Positions 22,052-33,481 of a stretch of DNA of 64,000 nucleotides are shown here, piece by piece. Origin of the DNA: Phellopilus nigrolimitatus. Its lineage: Eukaryota; Basidiomycota; Agaricomycetes; Hymenochaetales; Hymenochaetaceae. The position numbers and the translations under genes are program-made. Each line of letters starts with the position of its first letter. Within the stretch, counting starts at the first letter, position 1. The notes beneath the pieces were generated by a model. That model worked only from the letters and a program-made list of their open reading frames with translations. It made no database searches and was not told the DNA's origin. The stretch covers positions 1-64,000 of the forward strand of contig JAJOHG010000009.1 in assembly GCA_021029095.1 (NCBI GenBank), read 5' to 3'.

Positions 22052-23044
22052 ATGGCAAAGTCTCCCCAGGAATTCATGATAGGCGAGAAGCGGACGTTGG
22101 AGGGTCTTCACCATCTACAGACCGTCATCACCGAACGCGTTGTCGACCAGCGATTTCTATTGACTTTGTCGAAATTCCCGAATATCAACACGTTCGTATG
22201 CTCGGGCGTCGGACAAGGAAAGAGAGAACAGCTTAGCCATCTTCGCATCGCTCTCGGTCATTCGTTCAGATCATTAGTCCATTTGAGCTGGGTCGAGTCC
22301 ATTTCCGGGCTGGAATGCATACAGAAAATCGAGACGCTCCTATCCGAACTCAAATGCCTTAAAGTTATCTCGCTTTGGCTTATTGTCGCAAACGTCGAGG
22401 TTGCAATGGATTCTTTTCGTGATATAACACCATTATCTTGCATTACTACGCTCGAGATTCGGCCACAGACGGGACCTTTGCGAATGCCTCGTGAAACGCA
22501 CGCACGACTAGCGGATCTAATTTACACATGGGAAATGCCGTCGCTGTACCAAACCACGACTCCGGATGATATCAAGTCTGTCATCTTTCCTTCAGTCGAC
22601 TTTTTCGATCGCCATGGCCCTAAAATTCAACATCTTCGAGTATGCAGCGGAGAAGTCCACAGTGACTGGTCGAAAACACTGTCGTATTGTACGAAGCTAA
22701 TGACGCTCACTGCAATGCAAGTTTGGTTAAAGTGCCAATCCGAGCGCTCTCATTGCTACACAGGGGTCCAGCGTGTGAACGTTCAAGGAGTCCCTGACCC
22801 GGAATTATGTCGCTATGCCACGTATACGACACTTGTCGATGTGCTCTTGATGCTAATCGAGAGAATTATGCGATATGATGGTGTTTTTTCTGCGCGTGCA
22901 CGGTTTGGCTTGGTATTACATAGTCTGTTTATGATTGTCTTTTGTCTGTTACATGTACAGTCGAACTTCTGCCAATGCATACTCCTCATGCTGCATAACC
23001 TCCCAAAATGCATAGACTTCAGCTTCCACCGAGTCGCTAGTTAG
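22052..23044 (+). CDS. F-box/LRR-like protein, C-terminus supplied by a MITE
   Basis: A 330-residue open frame starts at ATG 22052. Leucine-rich segments and phrases such as TLSKFPNINTFVCSGVGQ and GPKIQHLRVCSGEVHSDWSK fit the LRR-like body of Agaricomycete F-box proteins. No clear F-box is seen at the N-terminus, so the 5' part may be lost or sit in an unrecognised exon. The MITE at 22958 begins inside the frame, so the last 29 residues (from SNFCQC) and the stop come from transposon sequence. The native C-terminus is missing. Possibly expressed, but probably a remnant. Confidence 0.5.
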   Translation: MAKSPQEFMIGEKRTLEGLHHLQTVITERVVDQRFLLTLSKFPNINTFVCSGVGQGKREQLSHLRIALGHSFRSLVHLSWVESISGLECIQKIETLLSELKCLKVISLWLIVANVEVAMDSFRDITPLSCITTLEIRPQTGPLRMPRETHARLADLIYTWEMPSLYQTTTPDDIKSVIFPSVDFFDRHGPKIQHLRVCSGEVHSDWSKTLSYCTKLMTLTAMQVWLKCQSERSHCYTGVQRVNVQGVPDPELCRYATYTTLVDVLLMLIERIMRYDGVFSARARFGLVLHSLFMIVFCLLHVQSNFCQCILLMLHNLPKCIDFSFHRVAS

Positions 23045-24134
23045 AAAATACCTATAAGATAATGCATAAAATTCATAATGCATAATGCATACCTGTATGC
23101 AGTAATTAAAATGGGGATATGTATTATGTGAGGTATCTCGCCTGCACAAAATTTGGTGCTTGGCAAAAACGTTTTGTGTTCTCACACATCTTCATGACAA
23201 GACATTTTCAACTACAGAGGAAGAATGGACCAACCAGGAAGTTGTAGAGCAAGCTCACATCAATATGTGGAGGCTGAAGGTGGCAAGGTCAATGGAGTAG
23301 ACGATGAGCTGCCCTGCGACCGTTAGTATTGCCAGGTGCAACGGTAAAAAAACTGTTATCCAGCTGCTTCAATTTCCCTATTATAGGTCACCTTTAGGCT
23401 AGTGTTTACAGCTATTTGCAAAAATGATGGCAGTCGCCGCGGGTCAGAATGAAATGAAAGAGTTCACGAATTAATTTGACTTAGTGAGATTTCGACGCGT
23501 CGAACGTGGGAACACGCGTGGACGTACTGGTTTTAACTGGACCATTTCTTGCTCAAAATTCCTTGTAAGCCCTGCAACTCTTCACCACGTATCACGGAAA
23601 ATCCTGTAAATTCAGACTATCTATATGCCATTTATTTATACAGTCTGTAAAAAGTTTAGGTCTAGAACTATTTTCACTGAATTTATATGAGCTAAAAAGT
23701 GTCGAAAAGAGTACCATTTTTGTGCATATATTTCAGACCCCTTCCCCCCGAACTCATTCCCAGCTCATTTCTTCATGGATCCTTTTCAAATTTTGCACGG
23801 ATGTTAAATATCATGTACAACGTAGGTCTGAATTTTATGGAGGACAGCGGATAAAAATTGATAGAGTAATGTCAAGATTACATGAAAGACGGGGGGCGGG
23901 ATAAACTTTTGGCAGGGGACTGTACGCGTGTTCCCACGCTCGATGCGTCGAAATCTCACTAAGTCAAATTAATTCGTGAACTCTTTCATTTCATTCTGAC
24001 TCGCGGCGACTGCCATCATTTTTGCAAATAGCTGTAAATTACGGATCAATTTGTGCATTCTCGTAGTGCATAACCTCTCGTAATGCATACAAATCTCTTT
24101 CACGGAGGTCTATGCATTAGTAGAAGTTTGACTG
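22958..24134. mobile_element. pogo-like element, family P2, with nested insertion (1177 bp)
   Basis: Same terminal repeats as 18905-19611, in opposite orientation, flanked by TA (22956-22957 and 24135-24136). It is interrupted by a second TIR element at 23409-24034. The outer element's left part matches 19384-19611 inverted. Confidence 0.8.
23409..24034. mobile_element. TIR element with about 110-bp inverted ends, nested (626 bp)
   Basis: Starts CAGCTATTTGCAAAAATGAT and ends with the complement, flanked by TA. The ends pair for about 110 bp with a few mismatches (GACTTAGTGAGATTTCGACG on both sides). The short interior has no coding potential I recognise. It fits a Tc1/mariner-type MITE with long TIRs. 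Confidence 0.8.
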
Positions 24135-24160
24135 TATGCGAACCCACATTTGAATCCACT

Positions 24161-27100
24161 CTAAGATCCATCGTCCATATATTTTAGTTTATTTTCGACC
24201 TTTTCCTTCAACCGCGTGTCCGTCGTCGTGTCCACCATCTCCATAAACCACTTAGTCAGGTCATGTACCTTCGCGTTCCGCTGCGCTTCCATCTTCTTGG
24301 TCTCATTAGTCATTTGAGTTTTGGCAGATTTTACAGCCTTGCGCATGCGATCGATCAACTTTATGATGCCGGCTTTGCTCGAGTCGCGAATCCAAATATA
24401 AGGCGGAGATTCACCCTTTTTTCGAGGTACGGCCACAGAGTTGCATTCGTTCAGCTCTTTCGCATACCTTGCCTGGACACGAATCATACATTCGGTCAGA
24501 CTGTCAGTCGCACCATACTTGGCGACCTCGTCATACAGCTCCAAAGCCAAGTCTAACGCGCGCTCAAAGTCATTCGCAAATTCCGCGGTCCCTTGCCACT
24601 GTTCCCTTTGCACTTTTAACATTGTGGGGTCCAGCTTGTCCATGTGGACGACAAGAACGATAAGGGTGGCAAGACCTTCCCAGCCAGGAAAACCGTCTGC
24701 AGAGGGAATTCGACAACAGTAGGGTTAGTCAACCCGTGCAGAAATGATACGAATCGAGCTCGACGTACCCCAGTCTTCAATCTTTGTATGGCTGGTGTTA
24801 TGAGACCGAAAGGCTAGGTAATTCGACTCTAACGCCGCAAAGAAGGCAAACGGCGATTTCGGATGCTCCGTATTCGTAATAAAGGCGCCAAAATAGTGCT
24901 CCCATGTAAGGGCCAAAAGAGACCGCCAATACATGGCAGTATTATAATAGTGGCCTCCAATAGCGAGACAGTCTTTGAGTGTTAGCACGATATGAGGCAT
25001 CCCAGGCGGCATGAATCTACAAACCGAAAAGAAGGCGAGTGGGTGAGAGAGAGGGAGAGAGAGAGAGAGGGAGAGAGAGAGAGAGAGGAGCGGGAGGAAG
25101 AGGAAGAGAGAAACATACAATTTATCCCCAGGGCGAAGGTAAACGGCCTGCCACTGATACGAGCGATACTTGTCGAATGCACGGAGACCAGAAGGAAGGC
25201 GCGTAGGGATCGTCGTAGGGTCTTGACCCTTACCGATGCCCTTGCCTTTCCTCTTCCTTCCACCAAAAACTTTCCGTCGACGCCGCCGCTTGGCCTTGAC
25301 CATAACATGTTTACGACTCATGCTCGCGTCGCCACCACCATCAACGTCGTCCTCAAAGTCCGAACCGGAATCTCCATCTTCCCCTTCATCCCCTTCCTTC
25401 CTCATGGCAGTGTGGATGCGTTCCAACGCATCAGCACGTGCTTCGCGACTGTCGGCATCAGCACGCGCTTCACGGCTGTCAGAGTCCTCCGGACAACCAT
25501 CTTCAGGGTCTTCCTCTACGATGGGTATAACCCACAGTTTCTCGCCGAGAAGAATGTCCATCCCAGTACATAGACCGGATGCATCGATGTGGGTATCGGA
25601 CATGACCGACTCATTGGCGAGGATTGCCCAAATCCCCGCCATTGAGTTTAACTCAAGCCTGGTCCTCCATACCGGGTTGGCAGACGAGAGATCGCACGCG
25701 CAGTCATCGATCCAGCTGACAAACACGAAAGAAGTGAGGAAAGAAAGAAAGAAAGAAAAGGGAAAACTTAATCAGTCGATTGTTTGCAATGTTGAGACTG
25801 AGTTCGCACTTACTCAAATGGCAACGACACATATCGAGCCGCAATCGGCACATCGAGGTAGTTCGTCATCATAACCTTATCCCGCGCCGCACCTTCATGC
25901 CGACGTGCCATCTCAATGAATGTACTCAAAGGTGCAGATCGCATCCGGTCATTATAAGAGGTATTGGCGTCACTGACGTCGATAGTCATGTCTGAATATA
26001 GAAACAAGACATATGAACAATACGCAAACAGTATTAATTAGTACCAAACATACCGTGAACGTCCCTGAGGGTATGCACGTTGAACAAGCGAGTAAGATCA
26101 GGCGACCACCAACTTGTGATATCTAGCATGGGCTTTGAATATGACGATGACCGACTCGCAGGCACGGACGGCGGTTCGGAGGAGTCAGCTGACGTCTCGA
26201 CGCACCCTTCGGTGTTAACGACATGGATCGCGCAGTTCGGCCACGCGCGTCTTTGCTTAGTATTGAAAGAATGCCATTTTCTGTCGGAGAAACAACGAAC
26301 GGTCTTGAAGTCGCTGCCATGTACCTGACGACAGAGGATAGATCGAAATTTGCTGATATCCGGTTCCTGTACGTCAATAGAAAAGATACACAATCAGCGG
26401 ATTATTACAACAAGATAACAACCCGTGTCAAAACACTCTTACCACAGAATCACAGTAACGGACGCGGTAAGCCTTCTCTTTGTACACAAGTCCTGTTGAT
26501 GACGATGCATCGGGCTGAGGCTCGAAGAAATAGAGTTCCGCCTCACGCATATTGACTTCCTATATTACGAAGATAAGTCCGCGCAAAAAAATAAGATAAG
26601 AAGGAACGCACATGTTTATCTTTCAAGTTCAAGTTGGCTGTATCATATAAAGCGCCCTTCGCGTTGCTCATATTCAAGTTTGCTCTGTCTACAAGCAAAG
26701 TCCGGCATGCCTCAGTCAAGCCTTCAGATGAACTGTTCGAGTGCTCTTCAGAGGAGACAGGAGGGCGTGGCTTTGGCCTAACACGACCTTTAGTTGCGGA
26801 TGACCGACCTCTCGATACACGGGCGTTCCGTCCTACCGCTCTCTTAGTAATCCGTGTCGTGTTCGAGATAGCGGAAATTTCTTTCTCGGTTGAGGAATCA
26901 TCACTGCTATCATCCTCATCCGATTTCTGGACGGGCGTAGGAGAACGCGACGGCGAAGGAGATGACAGTGGTGAGCGACTAGGGTGACGTTCGTCTTCAT
27001 CGTCCACCATCATGTCATCGACATCCACATCGGGTGTCCGAGAGCGCGACATCGGCGACGGCGGGCCAAATGACTTTCTTAAAGGTTCGTCCACTGGCGT

Positions 27101-30100
27101 AGACTTCTCTGGCGAGGCGGACGTATCCGGGCCCGGATCCGACTCTGGCGGCTGCGCTGACGAAGATCGCGACTCCGGCGTAGTCTGCTCAGTCAAACGG
27201 GGTACATCGAGGACCTGCGGCGTCGGCTCCTGCGGCGGCGTCGGCGGCGGTGGCGACGACAAAAGGCGTCTAGATGCGTATCTGACCTCCCTGTCCTTTG
27301 GCGCAGACTTCTCTGGCGAGGCAGACGTATCCCGACCCGTCTCCGACTCTGACGGCTGCACTGACGAAGATCGCGACTCTTCTATGGTCGCCTTGTCCTT
27401 CGGCGCAGTCTTCTCAGTCAAACGGGGTACATCGAGAACCTGCGGCGGCGGCGGCGGCGACAGAAGGCGTCTAGATGCGTATCTGACCTCCCTGTCCTTT
27501 GGCGCAGACTTCTCTGGCGAGGCAGACGTATCCCGACCCGTCTCCGACTCTGGCGGCTGCACTGACGAAGATCGCGACTCTTCTATGATCACCTTGTCCT
27601 TCGGCGCAGTCTGCTCAGTCAAACGGGGTACATCGAGGACCTGGGGCGTCGGCTCCGGCGGCGGCGGGAGAGATAATAGACTCACAGATGAGAATAGGTT
27701 ATTCTGTAGACGGGATAAATCCGGCGAGGGCGTTGCAGGACGTGAAGGCATCGAAATGGAATCATCTTCGAATAGATTCCAACTGCTACCAGCCGCCAAA
27801 TCCTCTGTATGTATTTTTTTCCGTTGTGGACTGTCGGAGTAACGATCATCCTCGTCTTCCCGGCTGCGCTTGCCCGTCAAGGATGAACTTGATCCCGATG
27901 GATTCACAGACGTCACATGTTCTAAGGCCGCCGTCTTTTCTTCCAGATCCATGTGCAATTTGTTCCCGAACGCAACGACTGTTCCTTCGATCAAGTGATC
28001 AGCGTTTCCCTGTTCGAATACCGAAGGTGGCGGGATCGTTGATGTCGGAACTGGGACATTGTCGGCGGAAGGAGGTGGAGATGCTTTGATCGCTTTTGGC
28101 GGAACCCAAGACAAGTCTCCGGACCACGCACGATGCAAACCCATCACAAATGATTTGCCGTTTTTCCCGAATCCGTTCTTGAATTTTTTATCGTCGGCGT
28201 TGAGTTCGGATGGCTGAATCTTAACCTTACTTATGTACGTGTCAATCATATCCTGCACGGAAAAGAACCGATGTACGACATTCTCTTGCATATCCAAGAT
28301 TTCCTTTGACGGCGCAGAAGACAGTGAAGAGGAAGAAACGCGGCCAGAAATGGGAGCAGGACTAGAAACAGAAGGAGAAGACGATCGAGATGAAGATCTA
28401 GACGATGACTCAGACGACGGTCGGGACAAGGAAAGTAAAGGAGCATGAGCATGGCTGATATGACCCGGAACGTTGGCGGAAGGACCAGGAGACATCGGGG
28501 CCGCATGCGATGACGGAGATGGGGATGCAGAGGTTAGAGTTGCAGTCAAAGCAGGAGCCCGAGAATGTTCAAACCAGGGCCGTGATGTCCACTTGTCGAA
28601 CAAGGTCGTAAGCATGAGATCATACTCATCCGGACCTTTCAGCGCCAACTCCCGAATGACTGCGAACACCTCGATCTCTGCCACACGAAGTTCTATGTTG
28701 TCATCTGCAGGAATAAACAGGGCCTAGATAAAGTCATTTGTGTTAGCCAGCCGGCTGATTAAGAAAGACGCCATGTAGCTAACAACCGGAACGTACATTG
28801 AACGCATCCGTCAGACCCACAGTTTTCCCATTACCATGTCTGTTTTGATTGTAGGTTCTTTCCCCAAACAGACACACGGGAGAGAAACCTGCAGCAAGAT
28901 ACAATGGCCTTAGAAGGCCTGTACTGTCCATTGTGCTGAAGTGCTCTTTCAAATTCGCTAATTCCGGGTCTTCCTGATCAGTCTTGGATTGTCTGTAAAC
29001 GCCCCGATAGTTTTAGCACAAGCTAACACGAGAGAACAGCGGAATAAAACATACAAATAATCAGACAGGATGTCCCAACTCGTCGACTGAGCCTTTTTTG
29101 TATTCCGCTTGGACACTTGGCCACTGGATGAGGACCCCGTCTTCTGATCGTTGGCCTGGACCGCCTTCTGCGCTTTCGACGAGTCATTGCGTATATTGGC
29201 CTGTACAATGCCCATATAAGTAACCGGAGCCACAATATTGCAGAGAAGAAGTCAGACTCACTTCGCATAAGATACGAAACGCTAGCGCCGCCCGACAAAG
29301 ATTTCCCCTCAACCTCCAGTACTGCTCGAGGTTTCGAGACCCATGCGTGTCTGCCAAAAGAGACACTACGACACCGGGTCTTACGCCCGTCGATGCGACT
29401 GACACGTTCGACCCTGTATTCCACTCGACGGGACGGGCATTAGCGATAGCATCATTCAGCGTGGTAGCCCAATTCTCTCTATCGTTGTAGGCGAGACGGA
29501 CTGCAGGTTTAGTGGTGTCGCCCATCAGAACGCTGTCCATACCGGTGGTCTTGCCATACGTGTGCAAAGTCAAGGTGAATGGCGCTGGACAGACAGTCGA
29601 AGACATTCGATCAAAAATAGCCGTATGCAGTGCCAGTTGCTGCGCTGTTCGATGCTTCTCTTCCGAGGAGTGTAAAAAGAAGCCGGAGGAGAACTTCATT
29701 GCTTTGTCATTCCTCGAACGCATTAGATTGATGAGCCGGTAATTTTTGTACCCAAGTTGACTCGAGAAAGAGCGCATTAGGCTTGCGAATTCCTCGTTCT
29801 TCTCATCCGGCCCGTTCAAGAACGCATCGAATACCTTCGATGATGTATACCATTTCAAACGGTGAGCATGCTGTATTAGTCGAGTGAGTTCTGGGTAATA
29901 GGACCCCTGAGCGACAATCGGCAGTTTCAGTGCCACGAGATCAGCAGCAGAGATAAAATCAGGTTCATTAGAACCAAGCTCAGGAAACCACCGCAGACAG
30001 AATGATAGATTTTCAAAGTCATCCAAATTCGCGCCTGAAGGATGTATCAGAACGGACGGCACCTCGAGAGAGGCTGAGGAATGTCGGTCAGTAGGCGGAG

Positions 30101-30221
30101 AAGATCTAGGATCACCTATGGGACTAGAAACCGGTGAGTCGCCTTCACCCCTATCGGCGCCATCTTCGCCAACAGAGCGGCCAGGAGGCGTGGAGGCAGA
30201 CAGTAGACCAACCAAAGTCAT
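24161..30221 (-). CDS. JmjC-like domain protein, 1761 residues, ten exons
   Basis: Minus-strand exons: 30221-29262, 29200-29055, 28992-28797, 28723-26612, 26559-26443, 26366-26054, 25991-25814, 25715-25119, 25016-24769, 24696-24161. All introns are GT-AG (52-102 nt) and the phases close exactly. ATG at 30221 is chosen; the frame above it lacks a better start. Residues 1-430 are globular and unrecognised. About 470-1130 is disordered, Ser/Pro-rich, with near-identical tandem repeats (27060-27660). About 1340-1570 holds a JmjC/cupin-like core: SVMSDTHIDASGL with the Fe-binding HxD (His about 1383), GEKLWVI, then FMPPGMPHIVLTL and GGHYYN with the distal His. An acidic then basic insert splits the core. 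The tail is a charged helix. JmjC proteins are Fe(II)/2-oxoglutarate oxygenases; substrate unknown. The intron before GMPHIV carries a (CT)n tract. Confidence 0.8.
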
Positions 30222-30389
30222 GTCGTCCAGACGTCGTAGAAGAGGAAAATGAAGACAAAACCAACAATGTGAGGGAGGGCGCAAGAATGACACGCGTTCG
30301 CGTAAGCCAAAAGAATTAAACAAATAGCGACAAAGAAGCTAGCGCCACCATTACGTAACAAGAAAAACGCACCAAACTGCGCATGCGCA

Positions 30390-32736
30390 GAACGGCCCCA
30401 AATACATAGGCAAAGGGAGGTCTTTGAAGAATGACACCAAGGATTTCGATTTCTCCGAGGAGAGTAACAATGTCGAGAACGTTGCACCGGAGGATACGGT
30501 GGGAGAACTCAGAGTCGTTTCAAAGGAGAAGTTGCTTGTGCAGATTCCCTGTGCGTTGCGCATCGACTCTTGCTCTTATGATCTGCTCATATCGATCATT
30601 CAGCTATAGGATCCCAAGTTCATGATGATCATGAAGAAGAAAGAAACGTATTGCTCAATAAGTACGACAAAGTTTTTATCCGCGCCGGCCGGCGAGAACG
30701 CTTCACGAACGATGATATAAAACGGAACAACATTGAAAAGTGGCCCAGCGAAACGCTGCCCGACTTTATCAAGGCAGTCGATGAAAAGCTAAAGACCCAG
30801 CGCAGTTTGCCTGTCCGTGTACGCTCTAGTTTCTCAGCCGTCATGTGTGACCATCGCTCATTCTTCATCAGGATAGCAAAGCCTTGCTACGAGAATTCGA
30901 TCTGGGAAGCAAAATCAGTTTCGGCAACTGTTATCAGCTCACTGCATCTGCGAACGAGCGGAGAGTGAGGAAACGGTTGAAACTGATGCACGTTTTGTCG
31001 TGTGCGGGCCAAGATGGCGGGATTGAGGAATGGGAAAAGAGCTTGGAGACCGCGCCGCATGCACAGAATTATTCTTCCCCACCGCTGTTCACAGCAAAAA
31101 AATCGAAGGTGCTAGCGAGCACATCGATTGTTATTTGTGCGTCCATGCATCATTCTCATTTCAACTGAATCTCACTCGTCGTAGTGGGAACAGAAGGTGG
31201 CGTTGGAGTTTACTAGTCCGGGTGCCTGACAATTTGAAGCCCCTTCTATACGCTCCTAAAAGCGATATTCAGTGGTGGAAGCAAGGCTTTCCTCGTCTTC
31301 TGGCCAAAATCTTCTCAGAGGGCTCAGATGACTACACACGCCTATTTGTTCAATCGGAAGCCGGAGTGAGGCTCACAAACCTCGAGCTGCAAGAACAGAA
31401 ACAGCCAAAGAAATTTGTCCTCGTTGCGTTTTATGTTGAATCGACTTCTGTCGTCCACCGCTACCTTTTCTTCGAGGACGCGAAAGACGAGGCTAAAAAA
31501 GATTCAAGGGGGAAAGAGGATGAAGAGGTATGTCGGTTTGTGATTGCTTCCGCAACTTGACTTGAGACATTCCGCACATGCAACGATGAGTCAGGATCTT
31601 CCGACTGTTTATTATACGGGCGAATCGATTCCGTTGAGTAACAGAGCCGTTGACACCGAGCAGGAGCTTATCGGACGCGACCGACTGCTATTCATTTCTC
31701 AGTTGTACAACCTCGTGGATTGGTTGGAGGATGACGATTCGATGGCGCCCAAAGAGGAGCCGAAGGATCATATAAAACTTGCTCATCTTTTGCAAGCAGA
31801 TGGTCAAAAATCTTTTTTGAAAAGCACCAATCGTGGGAGCAAGAATGGTGAGGGATAAGAAGGTCGAGGGCGGCCCTGTGCTCCACTCGGCGAAGTATGA
31901 GCTAGTGGGTGGAGGCAAGCCATTGTTCCGGGTAAGCGACGGATCAATCAAATGCATAGATCAGCATTGACTTCGCATTCCGCAACAGCAGAAGAACATT
32001 TACCGCATTCGGCAGATCGGAGACGCAAGCAAGATAGGTTACACTGCAAAGCGGTTGCATCCGGACTTGGACGAGCTACGAATATTGCAGGAGCTGGCGG
32101 CGACCGAACCGCGGTACGACCAGATCGTTCAGCTGATCGAAATAATCGAAACAAATGTGGGATTGTGCATCGTGCTTCCAGAACTCAAGCGTGTCGAAGA
32201 CCAACTGTATCGTGGTCGCGACGGTGGGACGTTGCGCGGGCGCTAATATCGGCCTCAGTCGTGACCTGGCTAGAGGCGTCACCTTCCTCCACGACCACGG
32301 GATCGCCCATCTAGACATCAAGCCTGCAAACATGGTCTACACTGACGAGTATCGCTTACAGATCATCGATTTCGATGTTTCTGTCCGGGTGAAGGACGAA
32401 AACGATGAGATCGAAGGATATAACGGTACTGAACTCTGGAAGGCACCCGAAATAGGACCGATGGATGGGGAAGGCTACTTCTACAGTCCGATCAAGGCCG
32501 ATCGATACTTGTGCGGTTTTGTTTTCAAGGAATTTGTGGACTTTGGAGGGATACCTAAAGGGAAGGACGAGGGTCTCGGGGAGTTCGCAGCCAGGCTGAT
32601 GGTGAGAGAACCAAATGCTCGACCGCAGCTGAGGGAGTGGTACGAACCGACTTCTCGTCGAGCGGAGGATGCTGAGGATGATGTGGGTGATTCCGAAGGC
32701 GAGACATTGTTGCAGAGTCCCTCGAAAGGCCATTGA
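30390..32736 (+). CDS. Protein kinase with HLDIKPAN catalytic loop and unknown N-terminal region
   Basis: Exons can be traced: to 30550; 30604 to about 30830 (donor after SLPVR); from 30872 (DSKALLREFDLGSKISFGN) onward; then text ending GKEDEE before an intron near 31528; from about 31591 (DLPTVYYTGESIPL). The kinase part begins near 31845 (YELVGGGKPLFR, intron, KNIYRIRQIGDASKIGYTAKRL with the likely VAIK-type Lys). The catalytic loop HLDIKPANM, the DFG-like DFD and KAPE follow (32300-32460), then a stop at 32736. Frame changes near 31020, 31810 and 32230 have no good intron solution, so the copy may be damaged. The first exon's ATG is not evident. It lies head to head with the JmjC gene, start to start within about 200 bp, so a shared promoter is possible. 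Confidence 0.6.
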
Positions 32737-33481
32737 AAAGGTTACGTGCCATTTCTGCTGATTTCGGTATCCCAACTGCTACAAACTTACTGCAATAATT
32801 GAATGTGGTAGCTACACTCTTGTACATTATCAATTTGTCTGAAGAAATGTTCTTGACATGCCGTTTATGAGAGGAATCACCATCAGGCAACAAGACTACA
32901 TTGCAGCATGATCAAAGTCTCAGGAAGACTGCCAAAGCCAAGGCATGAGGGGGACTTTGAATGGTGAGATTATCATTGAATCGCAAAAGTTGCTTGGTTG
33001 GTTGGGTGCATAAAGGAAGCTGAGGATAAGAGGGCAAAGTGATCCAATTGAATGAACTTCACATACAGGTGGGTGTAGAAATTGACGAACCACGAAGCGA
33101 TTACCGCCGCCGAATAAGGAAGAAAAGCCTGTTATCTTCCTTTTTTGGCAGCGCCAATCGCTTACGTGGTTCGTCCATTTTCTACACCCACCTGTAGTAT
33201 GGCTGAAATGCATACTACAACACTGGCCGAAGGACCTACACAGACTGCACATAAAATAACTCATCACACCAAAAAAATGACTTTGTTATGTACATTTGTT
33301 CATACTATAGATCAAAGATAAATCACTATCCTCAGATCCCAACATACTCTTATTGTATGCCAAAGACCATCAGATACAGGGCCCTCATACATCTATGCTG
33401 ATGCACATCCTCAATTGCTGTGTTTGCAGTACACAAGAAGTGGCCCAAGATTGTCATGTTTAGGCCCGTGAGGAACGCTGG
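32737..33481. other. Intergenic with a small MITE
   Basis: Contains the MITE 33066-33194. The rest is AT-rich and shows no coding likeness. Confidence 0.4.
33066..33194. mobile_element. CAGGTGGGTG-family MITE (129 bp)
   Basis: Ends CAGGTGGGTGTAGAAA and complement, flanked by TA. The inverted identity extends inward imperfectly (GAACCACGAAGCGATTACCG against CGCTTACGTGGTTC). A second element with the same termini but a different interior is at 53827-54094. Confidence 0.85.

Noticed and set aside
25030..25095. GA-rich tract as a separate regulatory repeat
   Set aside because: It lies within the intron 25017-25118 and is the polypyrimidine tract on the coding strand.
24992..25573. Plus-strand frame rich in Arg/Glu repeats
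   Set aside because: Antisense shadow of the (CT)n intron and exon 8 of the JmjC gene.
27012..27842. Plus-strand Gly/Asp/Ser-rich frame with tandem repeats
   Set aside because: Antisense to exon 4 of the JmjC gene; the repeats come from its repeated coding units.
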